DNA from: Candidatus Scalindua sp.
GTDB taxonomy: Bacteria > Planctomycetota > Brocadiia > Brocadiales > Scalinduaceae
DNA length: 64,000 nt
Assembly (NCBI GenBank): GCA_018670825.1
Contig: JABHIW010000098.1
Location: 39,519-103,518, forward strand
Reading direction: 5' to 3'
Part shown: positions 18,618 through 27,318 of the stretch, in pieces
How positions within the stretch are numbered: the stretch's first letter is position 1
How the letters are laid out: each line of letters starts with the position of its first letter
Position numbers and translations under genes: made by a program
Notes under the pieces: generated by a model
Seen by the model: the letters and a program-made list of their open reading frames with translations, nothing else
Told to the model about the DNA's origin: nothing
Databases searched by the model: none

Positions 18618-18853
18618 CCCCCCCCCATACCTGCATTTTTTGAGGACTGTTTATGTATTTCGCCTAAGACATTTTCAATCAAGTACTTTTCATTCGCCTC
18701 AATTTGATTATCCAGACCAACACACCCATCTTTCTCTACAAGACTCATTATCCTTTCGGCATCTGCATTGTCCTGTTTTATAGACTCCTCTGAAGGGCCC
18801 TTAGCTGTTTTAACCCTACGGTTTTCAACCTTTGGAGCTTTAAGATTAACCAA
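18584..18853 (-). CDS. Hypothetical protein, 5' part of a gene split at a G9 tract
   Basis: An 89-residue frame starting at TTG (18853), which has no clear ribosome binding site; an in-frame TAA closes the frame four codons upstream. It is charged and probably helical (about residues 25-70, with EKYLIENVLGEIHKQSS), then enters GMGGGGN at the homopolymer and ends in an unconvincing tail, LIIHDFLH. The tail and the open frame beginning in the same run indicate a frameshift within the tract. It lies 75 bases downstream of the hybrid kinase on the same strand and may be cotranscribed with it. No domain is recognised. Confidence 0.5.
   Translation of the reverse strand: MVNLKAPKVENRRVKTAKGPSEESIKQDNADAERIMSLVEKDGCVGLDNQIEANEKYLIENVLGEIHKQSSKNAGMGGGGNLIIHDFLH
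18618..18626 (-). repeat. G9 homopolymer at the gene split point
   Basis: Nine consecutive C on the plus strand (G on the coding strand). With nine the upstream frame ends in a short spurious tail; with ten (or seven) the upstream and downstream frames fuse. Such runs undergo slipped-strand mispairing and are also error-prone in sequencing. Confidence 0.8.
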
Positions 18854-18928
18854 AGGTAGTTTTTATAAGACAATATAGAGTTATTATCAAACTGATTTAG
18901 TTAGTTTTCTGTTGCGGAAAGATAAATA

Positions 18929-20800
18929 TTACTTAAAAGTATTATTTATGTGTTTCACTATCTCTGAAAACGAAAAAGGCTTTTTAATTATAAAATCAAC
19001 TTTTAAAGCCATATCCTCTATAGGTTTGAGTTTATCACCCCAGCCGGTAATTATACCTATTTTTGGTCTTCTCTCCAACTCATTCAGTGCCTTTATTACA
19101 TCATATCCAAAGACTTCAGGCATAACCATATCACATAATACAAGATCATAACTAGAATTTTTAGCTAATATTATAGCCTCTGCACCATTATTTACGGCCT
19201 TAACCATGTGACCATCACTAGAAAGGAGTTTCTCCAGAATATCGCATATTTCACTTTCATCATCTATCACAAGGATTTTGAGACCATCTCTCTTTGTTTC
19301 TTGTTCCGGCACAGATATTTCTTTTGTACTACATGCTCCAGTCGCTATCGGAAATTGGAGAGTAAATGTACTGCCCTCTCCCACCTTACTTTCAACTGCA
19401 ATTTCCCCACCATGCCTTATGATTATGCCATAAGTAATACTCAACCCTAATCCTGTACCTTCCGGTCTCCGTGTGGTAAAAAAAGGATCAAATATCTTCT
19501 TCTTCACATCTTCTGTCATACCCTTACCGGTATCAGAAATGCTAATGAACACAGCACCATCTTTGTTCCATGTACTAAATATAATCCGACCACCGTCAGG
19601 CATTGCATCAAGGGCGTTGTTAATTATATTAATAAATATCTCTCTATATTCTGTTTGATTACCATACACTTCTGGCACTTCCCTGATATCCTTTGAGTCC
19701 ATGTGGTAGCTTATACCATTGGCTTGAGCCATGTTTTTCCATCTGGGCATCGTAAAATCAATAGACTGTTTTATTAAATCTCTTATATCACAAGACACCA
19801 ACTCTGTAGTATCTTGACTTGACTTGGTAAACCTAAGCATCTTGCTGGATATTTCAGCACCATCATTTGTTGCCTTCTTAATCGTGCGAAGTGTATCAAT
19901 CAATTCTACATGATCTTTATAGGTTTTTTCCATCAACTGTACATTACCTGAGATGATTGCGAGTATATTATTAAACTCATGAGAAATTCCAGCAGTTATT
20001 GTCCCAATGGACTTTAGTTTCTCTGACTGCAAGAGTGCTTCCTCCATCTTCTTCCGATCTGTTATATCCCGAAAGATGCCTCTTGTGGAAACAGGTTTCC
20101 CCTCAGCATTAAAACGACAGTTTACACTTCCCTCAACAACGATCTTTCTACCGTCCTTTGTAATAAATATAACTTCAATACTTTTAACCTTTTCTCCAGA
20201 TGTCACCCGCTTGAACATATCCATGCAATGTGCATGACTATCGGGATGGACAATATCAAATAATATTAGTCTGGCAATATCTTCTTCGTTATACCCAAGC
20301 GTTTCTTTCCATGCATTATTAACATACACTACCCGTCCTTCCGGTGTAATACACTGAATAAGGTCATTGACATTTTCAAATAGGTCCTTATACCGTACCT
20401 CTCCCTCCTCCAGTTCCTCTTCTGCCCTCCTACGCTTGGTGATTTGGCCAAGTAGAGAGAGAAGACGTTCCATATCTATCGGCTTTGTTTCATATGAAAT
20501 TACATTATTCTGCTTCACTGCATCAATAGCACTATCTAGCGAAGCATAGGCTGTTATATGGATAAATTCCATTGAAGAAGAAATACTTGACAGTTTTTTT
20601 ACAAGTTCGGAACCGGACATATCAGGCATCTCAATGTCTACAAGGGCTACATCGTATTTATTATCTTGTACAAGAGCAATTGCATCTTTGCCACAATTAG
20701 CACACTCAACAGCATACTCTTCATGCTCCAGAAACTCCTTAATACCATCACTGAGCTCTTCGTTATCATCAACAACAAGTATATTTGCTTTTATTTCCAT
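18929..20800 (-). CDS. Hybrid signalling protein: REC-PAS-histidine kinase-REC
   Basis: A 623-residue cytoplasmic protein without membrane segments. Residues 1-125 are a receiver with phospho-acceptor Asp55 in VALVDIEMPD; residues about 135-260 form a PAS domain ending in GIFRDITDRKK; the HisKA dimerisation helix carries ISHEFNNILAIISGN; the HATPase part shows IINNALDAMPDGG, ISDTGKGM and GTGLGLSITYGII; residues about 505-623 are a second receiver with LVLCDMVMP. No DNA-binding output is present, so it passes phosphate to or from other proteins. It lies on the minus strand behind the double-receiver protein (404 bases) and the kinase/molybdoenzyme genes, suggesting one relay. Confidence 0.92.
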   Translation of the reverse strand: MEIKANILVVDDNEELSDGIKEFLEHEEYAVECANCGKDAIALVQDNKYDVALVDIEMPDMSGSELVKKLSSISSSMEFIHITAYASLDSAIDAVKQNNVISYETKPIDMERLLSLLGQITKRRRAEEELEEGEVRYKDLFENVNDLIQCITPEGRVVYVNNAWKETLGYNEEDIARLILFDIVHPDSHAHCMDMFKRVTSGEKVKSIEVIFITKDGRKIVVEGSVNCRFNAEGKPVSTRGIFRDITDRKKMEEALLQSEKLKSIGTITAGISHEFNNILAIISGNVQLMEKTYKDHVELIDTLRTIKKATNDGAEISSKMLRFTKSSQDTTELVSCDIRDLIKQSIDFTMPRWKNMAQANGISYHMDSKDIREVPEVYGNQTEYREIFINIINNALDAMPDGGRIIFSTWNKDGAVFISISDTGKGMTEDVKKKIFDPFFTTRRPEGTGLGLSITYGIIIRHGGEIAVESKVGEGSTFTLQFPIATGACSTKEISVPEQETKRDGLKILVIDDESEICDILEKLLSSDGHMVKAVNNGAEAIILAKNSSYDLVLCDMVMPEVFGYDVIKALNELERRPKIGIITGWGDKLKPIEDMALKVDFIIKKPFSFSEIVKHINNTFK

Positions 20801-20836
20801 CGTTTGTATTCTAGAAATGAGACAATTGAAGTAAAT

Positions 20837-21030
20837 TTGTACTCATCTCAAAATAGTTTTCGGATTAAATCAAAAAACTAATTTGAGATGAGTATAACTG
20901 TAACCAAGATTTGGTTGCCTGCCAGACATCTCGTTCAGGCGGGCAGTTATCCCTGGGCAAAAGGCGCCGAGGACTTTACCCGGGCATAATGGTTTTTGGA
21001 TTTTTCCAAAAACCATTTTGAAATGAGTAT
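20837..21030. repeat. Hairpin-rich intergenic element with repeated GATGAGTATA-type ends
   Basis: A compact mosaic between the two receiver-containing genes. It has an inverted repeat with TACTCATCTCAAA near 20840 and TTTGAGATGAGTA near 20883; a small palindrome AACCAAGATTTGGTT near 20902; a palindromic element with GCCTGCC and GGCGGGC at 20916-20946; and a hairpin with ATGGTTTTTGG and CCAAAAACCAT near 20989-21015, followed by TTTGAAATGAGTATA. The two copies of TTTGARATGAGTATA are about 130 bases apart. No coding frame is convincing. It could be a small non-autonomous mobile element or a stack of transcription hairpins. The rest of the gap (21031-21203) shows nothing clear. Confidence 0.5.
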
Positions 21031-21203
21031 ATCTTCCAACCTTAAACCACCCAACATACTGGAATCATTTCAAAAGGAAGGGAATGTCCTGTTCTCACCC
21101 GGAATATGGAGCACATCATCAGTGCTGATGCGTATTAAAAGCAGTAACATGGCCACTACACTCAAGAAAACGACCCTGTACAACAATTTTGGAAGCTATT
21201 CAT

Positions 21204-21941
21204 CTAGTTTCTATCTTCCAAAGCATTTTGCATGACTTCAAGCAGATTATCTATATCTAATGGTTTTTCAAGTAATGCACAAATGTCATTTTTTGAATCC
21301 TGATCAAAAAGACTTTCAGTCTCTTGTTTATTATCTGTAATAATGACAACTTGCACATCAGGACGAAAATCAATAATCTTCTGATATGTTTCAAGGCCAT
21401 CCGCGTCTTTCAGCTTCATATCAAGAATGATAATATCGAATTTTTTTTCACTTGCCGCTCGTATTGCTGTTTCTCTATCTCTAACAACTACTCCCCGGTA
21501 TCCCTTTTCAGCAAACGTATCAAGTAAGTTTGAACAGAGTTCTTTGTCGTCATCTGCTATCAAAACCACTGCTCCTTCCGAAAAAGACTTCTTTATACTA
21601 CAAATAAGTCTTTCATTATCTACAGGCTTTTGAAAGGTGCCAAAGACTCCATTTCGCAATGCTTCCCTGAGACGGCTTTCTACCGCAAAAGCCGTCATCA
21701 AAATAGTGGGAGTTTCTGGAGAAACTTCTTTAAGTTTCTGAAATGTTTCAACCCCATCCATCCCTGGCATTCTGACATCCATTAACACCATATCAAACTC
21801 TTCTTTCTTGATAGTTTCAAGGGCCTTGAAACCATCATGAACACCTATAGCATCAAAACCTTCCATTTCCAAAAAATCTATTATACCCTCACAGTAGTCT
21901 ATATTATCATCCACTACAAGTATCCTTCTATTAGTCTTCAC
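21204..21941 (-). CDS. Tandem double-receiver response regulator without output domain
   Basis: A 245-residue protein made of two receiver domains only. The first (about residues 5-120) has RRILVVDDN and the acceptor Asp in MVLMDVRMPGMDG; the second (about 125-240) has VVLIADDDKE and IIILDMKLKDADG, with a C-terminal Lys in ALLEKPLD. There is no DNA-binding or enzymatic output, so it probably acts as a phosphate sink, a relay intermediate, or by protein-protein contact. It lies 95 bases behind a PAS histidine kinase gene and upstream of the hybrid kinase, all on one strand. Confidence 0.9.
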   Translation of the reverse strand: MKTNRRILVVDDNIDYCEGIIDFLEMEGFDAIGVHDGFKALETIKKEEFDMVLMDVRMPGMDGVETFQKLKEVSPETPTILMTAFAVESRLREALRNGVFGTFQKPVDNERLICSIKKSFSEGAVVLIADDDKELCSNLLDTFAEKGYRGVVVRDRETAIRAASEKKFDIIILDMKLKDADGLETYQKIIDFRPDVQVVIITDNKQETESLFDQDSKNDICALLEKPLDIDNLLEVMQNALEDRN

Positions 21942-22036
21942 AATTAACTCCTTTGGTTTACAATATCACTATATTTCACAATATTATACAAACTATCAAT
22001 TTATAAGTCTTTAAGTAACCTTACTTATCGAGCTAT

Positions 22037-23137
22037 CTAGTGCTCAGTATCAGCAGATGGAAAGCGTAATATGAAAGTTGCGCCTTTACCCTCTTCTGAC
22101 ACAGCATCTATCGTACCTCCATGTTTTTCCATAATCATCCTGCATATCGTAAGCCCATAACCAAAACCCTTTACCTTAGTCCCATAGAATGACTGAAAGA
22201 TTTTGTTTACGTCTTCAGCCGTAATGCCGTGCCCGGAATCCCTTATTGAAATAACAATATTACCATCTTCCTCTTTATAAGCAACTATCCAAATTGTCCC
22301 TTGATTATCCATTGCATGTACGGCATTAGACAAAATATTTCTTAATACTATAGAGATTTGCTTTTCATCTACATCCACGAATAACTCGTTTTTCGTCATC
22401 GAATTAATAAAATGCACACTTTGTGGTGACTTTGATAAACCTATTCCATTCCCAATAATATCACTAATATCCCATCTTCTTTTGTTAGGTGCTTCCAGTT
22501 TTGACAGGTCTTGCAGACTTTGTATAGTATCAACAGTTTCCTTAACCTGTTTGATTATTCGATTTATTTGAGATTTAGTTTTTTCATCTGCACCTTCGAG
22601 CTTTCTCTTCAGATTTAATGCAGAAATATCTATCGTAGCCAGGGGATTTCTTATTTCATGAGCAATACTGCCTGCTAACTTACCCAAAACAGCAAGACGT
22701 TCGGACGCGGCAATTTGCTCTTCCATATGCACTTGTTTCGTGATGTCACGCCAATTACTTATGATAATACCCTGATCCTCTGTAGACTCCTGTGCTACAA
22801 GTGAAGCATTAACACTTAAATGCCTTACCCCTTTAGTTAATGTGATATTGAAATTGACATCATAACAATAACCGTCACGATAGACACTATCCACCAATTT
22901 TGCCCATAAATCTACGGATCCATTATCAAGTTGTTGAAGCCAGACAAAAAGGTTTGTCTCAATAACATCCCTCCAATGTTGTCGAAAAAAGGAGCTGAAC
23001 CTTCCATTAACTAACACTATATTCTGAGATGCATCTGTAACGACAACACCATTTGGGGTTGAACGTAATAATCCCTCAAAAAACTTAACGGTTCTTCTTG
23101 TCGATTCTAATTCACTTACATTTGAAATTTTATCCAT
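22037..23137 (-). CDS. PAS-domain sensor histidine kinase (NtrB-like)
   Basis: A 366-residue soluble kinase. An N-terminal PAS domain (about residues 15-135) starts at GLLRSTPNGVVVTDASQNI. The HisKA helix holds the phospho-acceptor in LAGSIAHEIRNPLATID, and the ATPase domain shows ILSNAVHAMDNQG, IRDSGHGI and the G2 box GFGYGLTICRMIMEKHGG. The absence of membrane segments means that it senses a cytoplasmic signal. It begins 12 bases after the stop of the molybdopterin oxidoreductase, so the two share a message, and the double-receiver protein follows. A link between kinase and enzyme function is inferred from this spacing. Confidence 0.92.
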   Translation of the reverse strand: MDKISNVSELESTRRTVKFFEGLLRSTPNGVVVTDASQNIVLVNGRFSSFFRQHWRDVIETNLFVWLQQLDNGSVDLWAKLVDSVYRDGYCYDVNFNITLTKGVRHLSVNASLVAQESTEDQGIIISNWRDITKQVHMEEQIAASERLAVLGKLAGSIAHEIRNPLATIDISALNLKRKLEGADEKTKSQINRIIKQVKETVDTIQSLQDLSKLEAPNKRRWDISDIIGNGIGLSKSPQSVHFINSMTKNELFVDVDEKQISIVLRNILSNAVHAMDNQGTIWIVAYKEEDGNIVISIRDSGHGITAEDVNKIFQSFYGTKVKGFGYGLTICRMIMEKHGGTIDAVSEEGKGATFILRFPSADTEH

Positions 23138-23148
23138 AGTGATTATCT

Positions 23149-25257
23149 TTACGTCTGAACTGCTTTAGCTACTTTCACAACGCTGTACTTGTATTCCGGT
23201 TGTTTAGAATGCAGATCGTATACATGATTAGTAAGCAAGTTTGCCAGTCTGCCATCACCAACATTCAGCGCACTGCCATAATGCATTGGCATGAAAATGG
23301 TGTTTGCAAGCATACGGTCAGTAATGCATACCGCACCTCTAACAGAACCTCTTCTCGACGTCACCTCTACTTCATCACCCTCAACTATACCTAAATGTGC
23401 AGCCGTATCTGGGTTAATCTCAACAAAGTTGTCCGGTGCAGAGGACTCAAGTTCGGCAACACGGCCAGTACGAGTACGGGTGTTGAAATGCCATTGTAAA
23501 CGTCCGGTAATAAGGATATAAGGATATTCTTCATCTGGTGTTTCACATGGCAGTTTGTATTCCCGGGGTAATAACGCAGCACGGCCATCAGGTCGGGGAA
23601 ATCGCCGGTCAGTAAACAAACGCTCTGTTCCCGGATGGTCTTCAGTTGAACATGGTAATTGAGGACCAATATTTTTTCTTAAACGTTCGTATGTCACACC
23701 ATTCATATCACATATCCGTCCCTTAGTTATTTTCTTAAGTTCCTCGAACACTTCTTCTGACGAAGAAAATTGAAAATCATTTTTAAAACCCATGGCTTGT
23801 GCCACTCTGCAAATAATATCATAATCAGGTTTTACATTACCATACGGTTCAACTATCCCATCTACCAGTTCTATGCGTCGTTCTGATGAAATAAAAGTAC
23901 CTGTCTTTTCAAACCAGTGTGCACCTGCCAGCACAACATCTGCCATCATGGATGATTCTGTTGGATGAAATATATCCTGGACAATAAGCAGTTCTGCTTT
24001 TGCCAAACCTTGCCTGACCCATTTTGTATCAGGCAAAGACGCTGCGGGGTTTGCTGAAACAATCCAGAGAGCACGTACGTCTCCGGAATGGAGACCTTCT
24101 ACCATTTCTATAATTGATCTTCCTGGAGTAGGCTTTATCTTATCTATTGGAATTTCCCAGAAGTCAGCAAGTTCTTGCCGGTGTTGTGGGTTAACTACCA
24201 TACGCATTCCCGGAAGCAAATGTGAAAGCCCGCCCACCCATCTGTTGCCGAGGGCATTAGATTCTCCTGTAATTGATAGCGGCCCTGCTCCCGGCCGGCA
24301 AAAGTTATCAGTTAACAACCACAGATTGTGTAACGTATTATTTTTGAATACCGCCTGTGTAGAATGGTTATATCCTTGGAACCAGAAAACGAGCATCGCT
24401 TTTGCTTTTCCGATGAGACGAGCAGCCTCTCTGATTTGGCCTTCCGGGCAACCGGTAATTTTTGAGACGCGTAATGGTGTATATTCATTTACAAGTACTT
24501 TCAGGTCACTGAGGCCAGAGGCATATTCTCCAACCAACTCCTCATCTACATAACCTTCTTCAAATAAGACATGGGCCAATGCGTTATTCAGCGCAACATC
24601 TGTGCCTGGTTGTATCTGAAGATGAATGTCAGCAATTGAAGCGGTTTCAGTCCTGCGTGGATCTACGACAATCACCTTAGTGCCATTTTTTCCCCTTGCA
24701 GCACAAACTCGACTGAAAATGGCAGGAACAGAAACCGCCATATTATTACCCGCAATAAATATTAGATCTGCTTTTTCAACATCATCATAACAGGCAGGCG
24801 GAGCATCAGCCCCAATTGTCGATATAAAACCCATTGCCGAGCTCGACATACAAAGGCGCGTAGTACACTCAATGTTATTAGTGCCGATAGCGGCCTTCAT
24901 AAATTTATTCGCTACATAATATTCCTCGTTTAGACAAGTTGCTCCCATATGGAGTGCAATTGAGTTCGGGCCGTGTTTATCAATAATTCTTTTTAATCCG
25001 ACAGCAACATGATTGATTGCCTCGTCCCAGCCTACCGGTGTATGTTTACCATCACACCGAATCATCGGTCCACTTAATCTGCCCTCTGCCTCAAATACCG
25101 GTACATAATTAGCGGGTAAAGTACAAATAGTTCCATCGTTTACCGGGTGCCCCTTCATCCCTTTGATATCAACAACTTTTCCTCCCTCTAAGCCAACCAT
25201 CAAGCCACAACCCAATCCGCAATATGAGCATGTTGTTTTTTTCCATTGAATTGTCAC
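23149..25257 (-). CDS. Molybdopterin oxidoreductase, assimilatory nitrate reductase-like catalytic subunit
   Basis: A 702-residue Mo/W-bisPGD enzyme of the DMSO-reductase family. A [4Fe-4S] site is seen at the N-terminus (CSYCGLGCGLMVG and, near residue 45, GTICTL). The likely metal ligand is Cys in TTRLCMSSSAMGF, matching NasA/NarB-type nitrate reductases; there is no selenocysteine. Later motifs include the cofactor-binding VIVDPRRTETASIA, RPGAGPLSITGESNA and the C-terminal dinucleotide domain with LITGRLQWHFNTRTRTG. No Tat signal, so it is cytoplasmic. It lacks the C-terminal [2Fe-2S]/BFD domain found in some NasA proteins. A formate dehydrogenase-like activity cannot be excluded. It heads the operon with the kinase and receiver genes. 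Confidence 0.85.
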   Translation of the reverse strand: MTIQWKKTTCSYCGLGCGLMVGLEGGKVVDIKGMKGHPVNDGTICTLPANYVPVFEAEGRLSGPMIRCDGKHTPVGWDEAINHVAVGLKRIIDKHGPNSIALHMGATCLNEEYYVANKFMKAAIGTNNIECTTRLCMSSSAMGFISTIGADAPPACYDDVEKADLIFIAGNNMAVSVPAIFSRVCAARGKNGTKVIVVDPRRTETASIADIHLQIQPGTDVALNNALAHVLFEEGYVDEELVGEYASGLSDLKVLVNEYTPLRVSKITGCPEGQIREAARLIGKAKAMLVFWFQGYNHSTQAVFKNNTLHNLWLLTDNFCRPGAGPLSITGESNALGNRWVGGLSHLLPGMRMVVNPQHRQELADFWEIPIDKIKPTPGRSIIEMVEGLHSGDVRALWIVSANPAASLPDTKWVRQGLAKAELLIVQDIFHPTESSMMADVVLAGAHWFEKTGTFISSERRIELVDGIVEPYGNVKPDYDIICRVAQAMGFKNDFQFSSSEEVFEELKKITKGRICDMNGVTYERLRKNIGPQLPCSTEDHPGTERLFTDRRFPRPDGRAALLPREYKLPCETPDEEYPYILITGRLQWHFNTRTRTGRVAELESSAPDNFVEINPDTAAHLGIVEGDEVEVTSRRGSVRGAVCITDRMLANTIFMPMHYGSALNVGDGRLANLLTNHVYDLHSKQPEYKYSVVKVAKAVQT

Positions 25258-25851
25258 TTCATAGATCCTTTCACGAATTACGAATATCTAGTCAGTCGAA
25301 TACTCATCATGGTGTACAACCTATATATAATAGATATAAACACCTCTTAAGCTGATGCTTACGAAAAAAAGCTTGCTACGAATTGTACATTTTAATGAAT
25401 GTAATGGCAAAAACAAATTCCAAAACTACCAATTTAAAAATATTAATCTTACTTCAACACTCAATTAATAGAGAAACACTTAAGCTTTGCTCAAATTAAC
25501 GTATATACGACCCGGCCAATAACATACCTGAGTGGCGACAAGTGGGATCCTATTCTACCGTATCACAATTACCACATAAAGAATGAGAGAACGAAGCAAA
25601 TTCGTTTTTACAATGATATCTTTCTCATTGATTCTCCTTATCTTATTACTTTATAATATAGTTATATGAGGCACTTAACTCAGTAGAGAGCCGTGTTGTC
25701 TGAGTTTTAAAAACGCTTATAGTTAAGTGTTATTGTATACCCTTCCTTTCTGAATGTTTCTGTGGCAAACTCACGGAATCTCAAGAAAAGTGGGTTTATA
25801 CATATTTTTGTAGCATGATATTTATCTATTACTGATTTAATAAAAATAAAC
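25258..25851. other. Divergent intergenic region with a 9-bp inverted repeat
   Basis: 594 bases with no convincing gene between the leftward molybdoenzyme and the rightward ATP-grasp gene. It holds CACTTAACT near 25673 and AGTTAAGTG near 25733 as perfect 9-base arms, with CTCAG and CTGAG nested inside, about 120 bases before the ATP-grasp start. This could be an operator or a structured leader. A smaller AACGAA/TTCGTT hairpin lies near 25590. Confidence 0.4.
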
Positions 25852-27216
25852 ATGACAGTAGCGATTAAAAATATTTCAGGGCAGTTACCTGCTTTTTGGG
25901 AGAGAAACGTCATTTTCTTTGCAAATATGCATTCGATTTTTTATGACAATATTGTTGGATTGAACAGGCTTAAACAGCAGATTAGAGGTGTTAATACTTA
26001 CGGAGGACGACTCATACCGATTATTAATCTCCTTTTCAAAGGAGACAATAATCTTCTTATACTGGAAACAGCTCCTGATCAAACACTGCTACGTTATTTC
26101 CAGGAAGACCTTGAATTGAGTCTTCCAAATATTGCAGTACTATCACATTCCGTTTATGACAGCCTTCTTAATCAAGGTGATAAACTGATTCATGATGAAA
26201 TAAGCCCAACACTCACCATGATCCATCAGCATAACGCATCATGGATAGACGGATTTGTTAGCGATAACGTACTTATAAATCTTGCAAAGGCCCTCAACAA
26301 ACCAACCATAAGCAGTCTGGAAGGCAGCAAAAGGGGAAATAATAAATTCCTCCTCCACAACACTCTTTCAGAGAAGGGTTTTCCTGTGTTTGATACGATA
26401 CCTGCAGCGTCACCTGATGATGTAGCTACTTGTATTGCCACACTCCGTAAGAAGGGATATAAAAAAGCTGTAGTCAAGGCCCAAATCGGTGCTTCCGGTG
26501 TCGGTATGACAGGTTTGTCAACTAATTCCGGTAACATCAATCATATCCCCGAACACTTTTTTTTTGAAGGTCCGTGTATGGTACAGGGGTGGCTTGATGA
26601 GACGGTTAAAAATGTACGTCATATGGGGTCGCCCAGCATTCAACTTTTCCTGGATGACAATACCGTGTCCCTTTATGATATTACCGAGCAGATCCTTAAT
26701 TCGGACAGTGTTCACGAAGGCAATCTCTCGCCTCCACCCTATTTTAGTAAAGAAGACTGGGTTTTTGAAGAATTGTTTCGTCAAGCTGCGGCTGCCAGCA
26801 TCTGGCTTCACGAACAGGGATACAGGGGAACGGCAAGTGTTGATTTTCTGGTTGTCGAACATGGTGGCAACGTTGAAGTCAGAGTGTGTGAAATAAACGC
26901 GCGGATTACTGGCGCTACATACCCATCGGTAATAGCAAGGCATTTCCTTCCACATGATGCCTGGTTAATGAGAAATGTACGGTTTGCCAGACCACTGAAA
27001 GACACAAGCTTACTGAAGATGCTGGACCAGGCAGGCTATCTTTTTCATCCTGATATGCAGGAAGGTATTTTGCCTATAAACTTTAATCTCAGCAAAGATG
27101 GCAGTGTACAAAAAGGACAATTTCTCTGTCTTGCAAAAAGCTTAGATGGTTGTCTCTCCATTCTGAAGCAGATAGAATCTATACTTCCCATAAGCTGGCA
27201 TTATGATCGTGACTGA
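25852..27216 (+). CDS. ATP-grasp superfamily ligase
   Basis: A 454-residue ATP-dependent carboxylate-amine ligase candidate. The first about 170 residues form a Rossmann-like pre-ATP-grasp region (LIPIINLLF, LLILETAPD). The ATP-grasp core follows: the start of the nucleotide-binding module at GNNKFLLHNTLSEKGFPVFD, the Lys and glycine loop in AVVKAQIGASGVGM, and the metal-binding EINARITGATYP (E..N.R) near residue 350. This architecture occurs in peptide and amino-acid ligases, but the substrate pair cannot be named. It stands 102 bases upstream of an M20 metallopeptidase on the same strand, suggesting a ligase/hydrolase pair. No clear Shine-Dalgarno precedes the ATG. Confidence 0.82.
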   Translation: MTVAIKNISGQLPAFWERNVIFFANMHSIFYDNIVGLNRLKQQIRGVNTYGGRLIPIINLLFKGDNNLLILETAPDQTLLRYFQEDLELSLPNIAVLSHSVYDSLLNQGDKLIHDEISPTLTMIHQHNASWIDGFVSDNVLINLAKALNKPTISSLEGSKRGNNKFLLHNTLSEKGFPVFDTIPAASPDDVATCIATLRKKGYKKAVVKAQIGASGVGMTGLSTNSGNINHIPEHFFFEGPCMVQGWLDETVKNVRHMGSPSIQLFLDDNTVSLYDITEQILNSDSVHEGNLSPPPYFSKEDWVFEELFRQAAAASIWLHEQGYRGTASVDFLVVEHGGNVEVRVCEINARITGATYPSVIARHFLPHDAWLMRNVRFARPLKDTSLLKMLDQAGYLFHPDMQEGILPINFNLSKDGSVQKGQFLCLAKSLDGCLSILKQIESILPISWHYDRD

Positions 27217-27318
27217 AACAAAATTATAATGATGATACACGTCAAACTCCAAATTCCGACAAAGAACACGAAAACAAGAATAATATATTTAAAATTAAAT
27301 ATTAATGTAAGGTAAACC

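Noticed and set aside
20996..21235. Plus-strand frame of 79 residues near the hairpin block
   Set aside because: It starts inside a hairpin, overlaps the end of the double-receiver gene on the other strand, and has no recognisable domain.
23149..25257. Selenocysteine-type formate dehydrogenase
   Set aside because: The metal-ligand position is an ordinary Cys codon in TTRLCMSSS and there is no internal TGA; the motif fits assimilatory nitrate reductase-like enzymes better.
25707..25913. Minus-strand frame of 68 residues overlapping the ATP-grasp start
   Set aside because: It overlaps the start of a well-supported gene and contains no recognisable motif.
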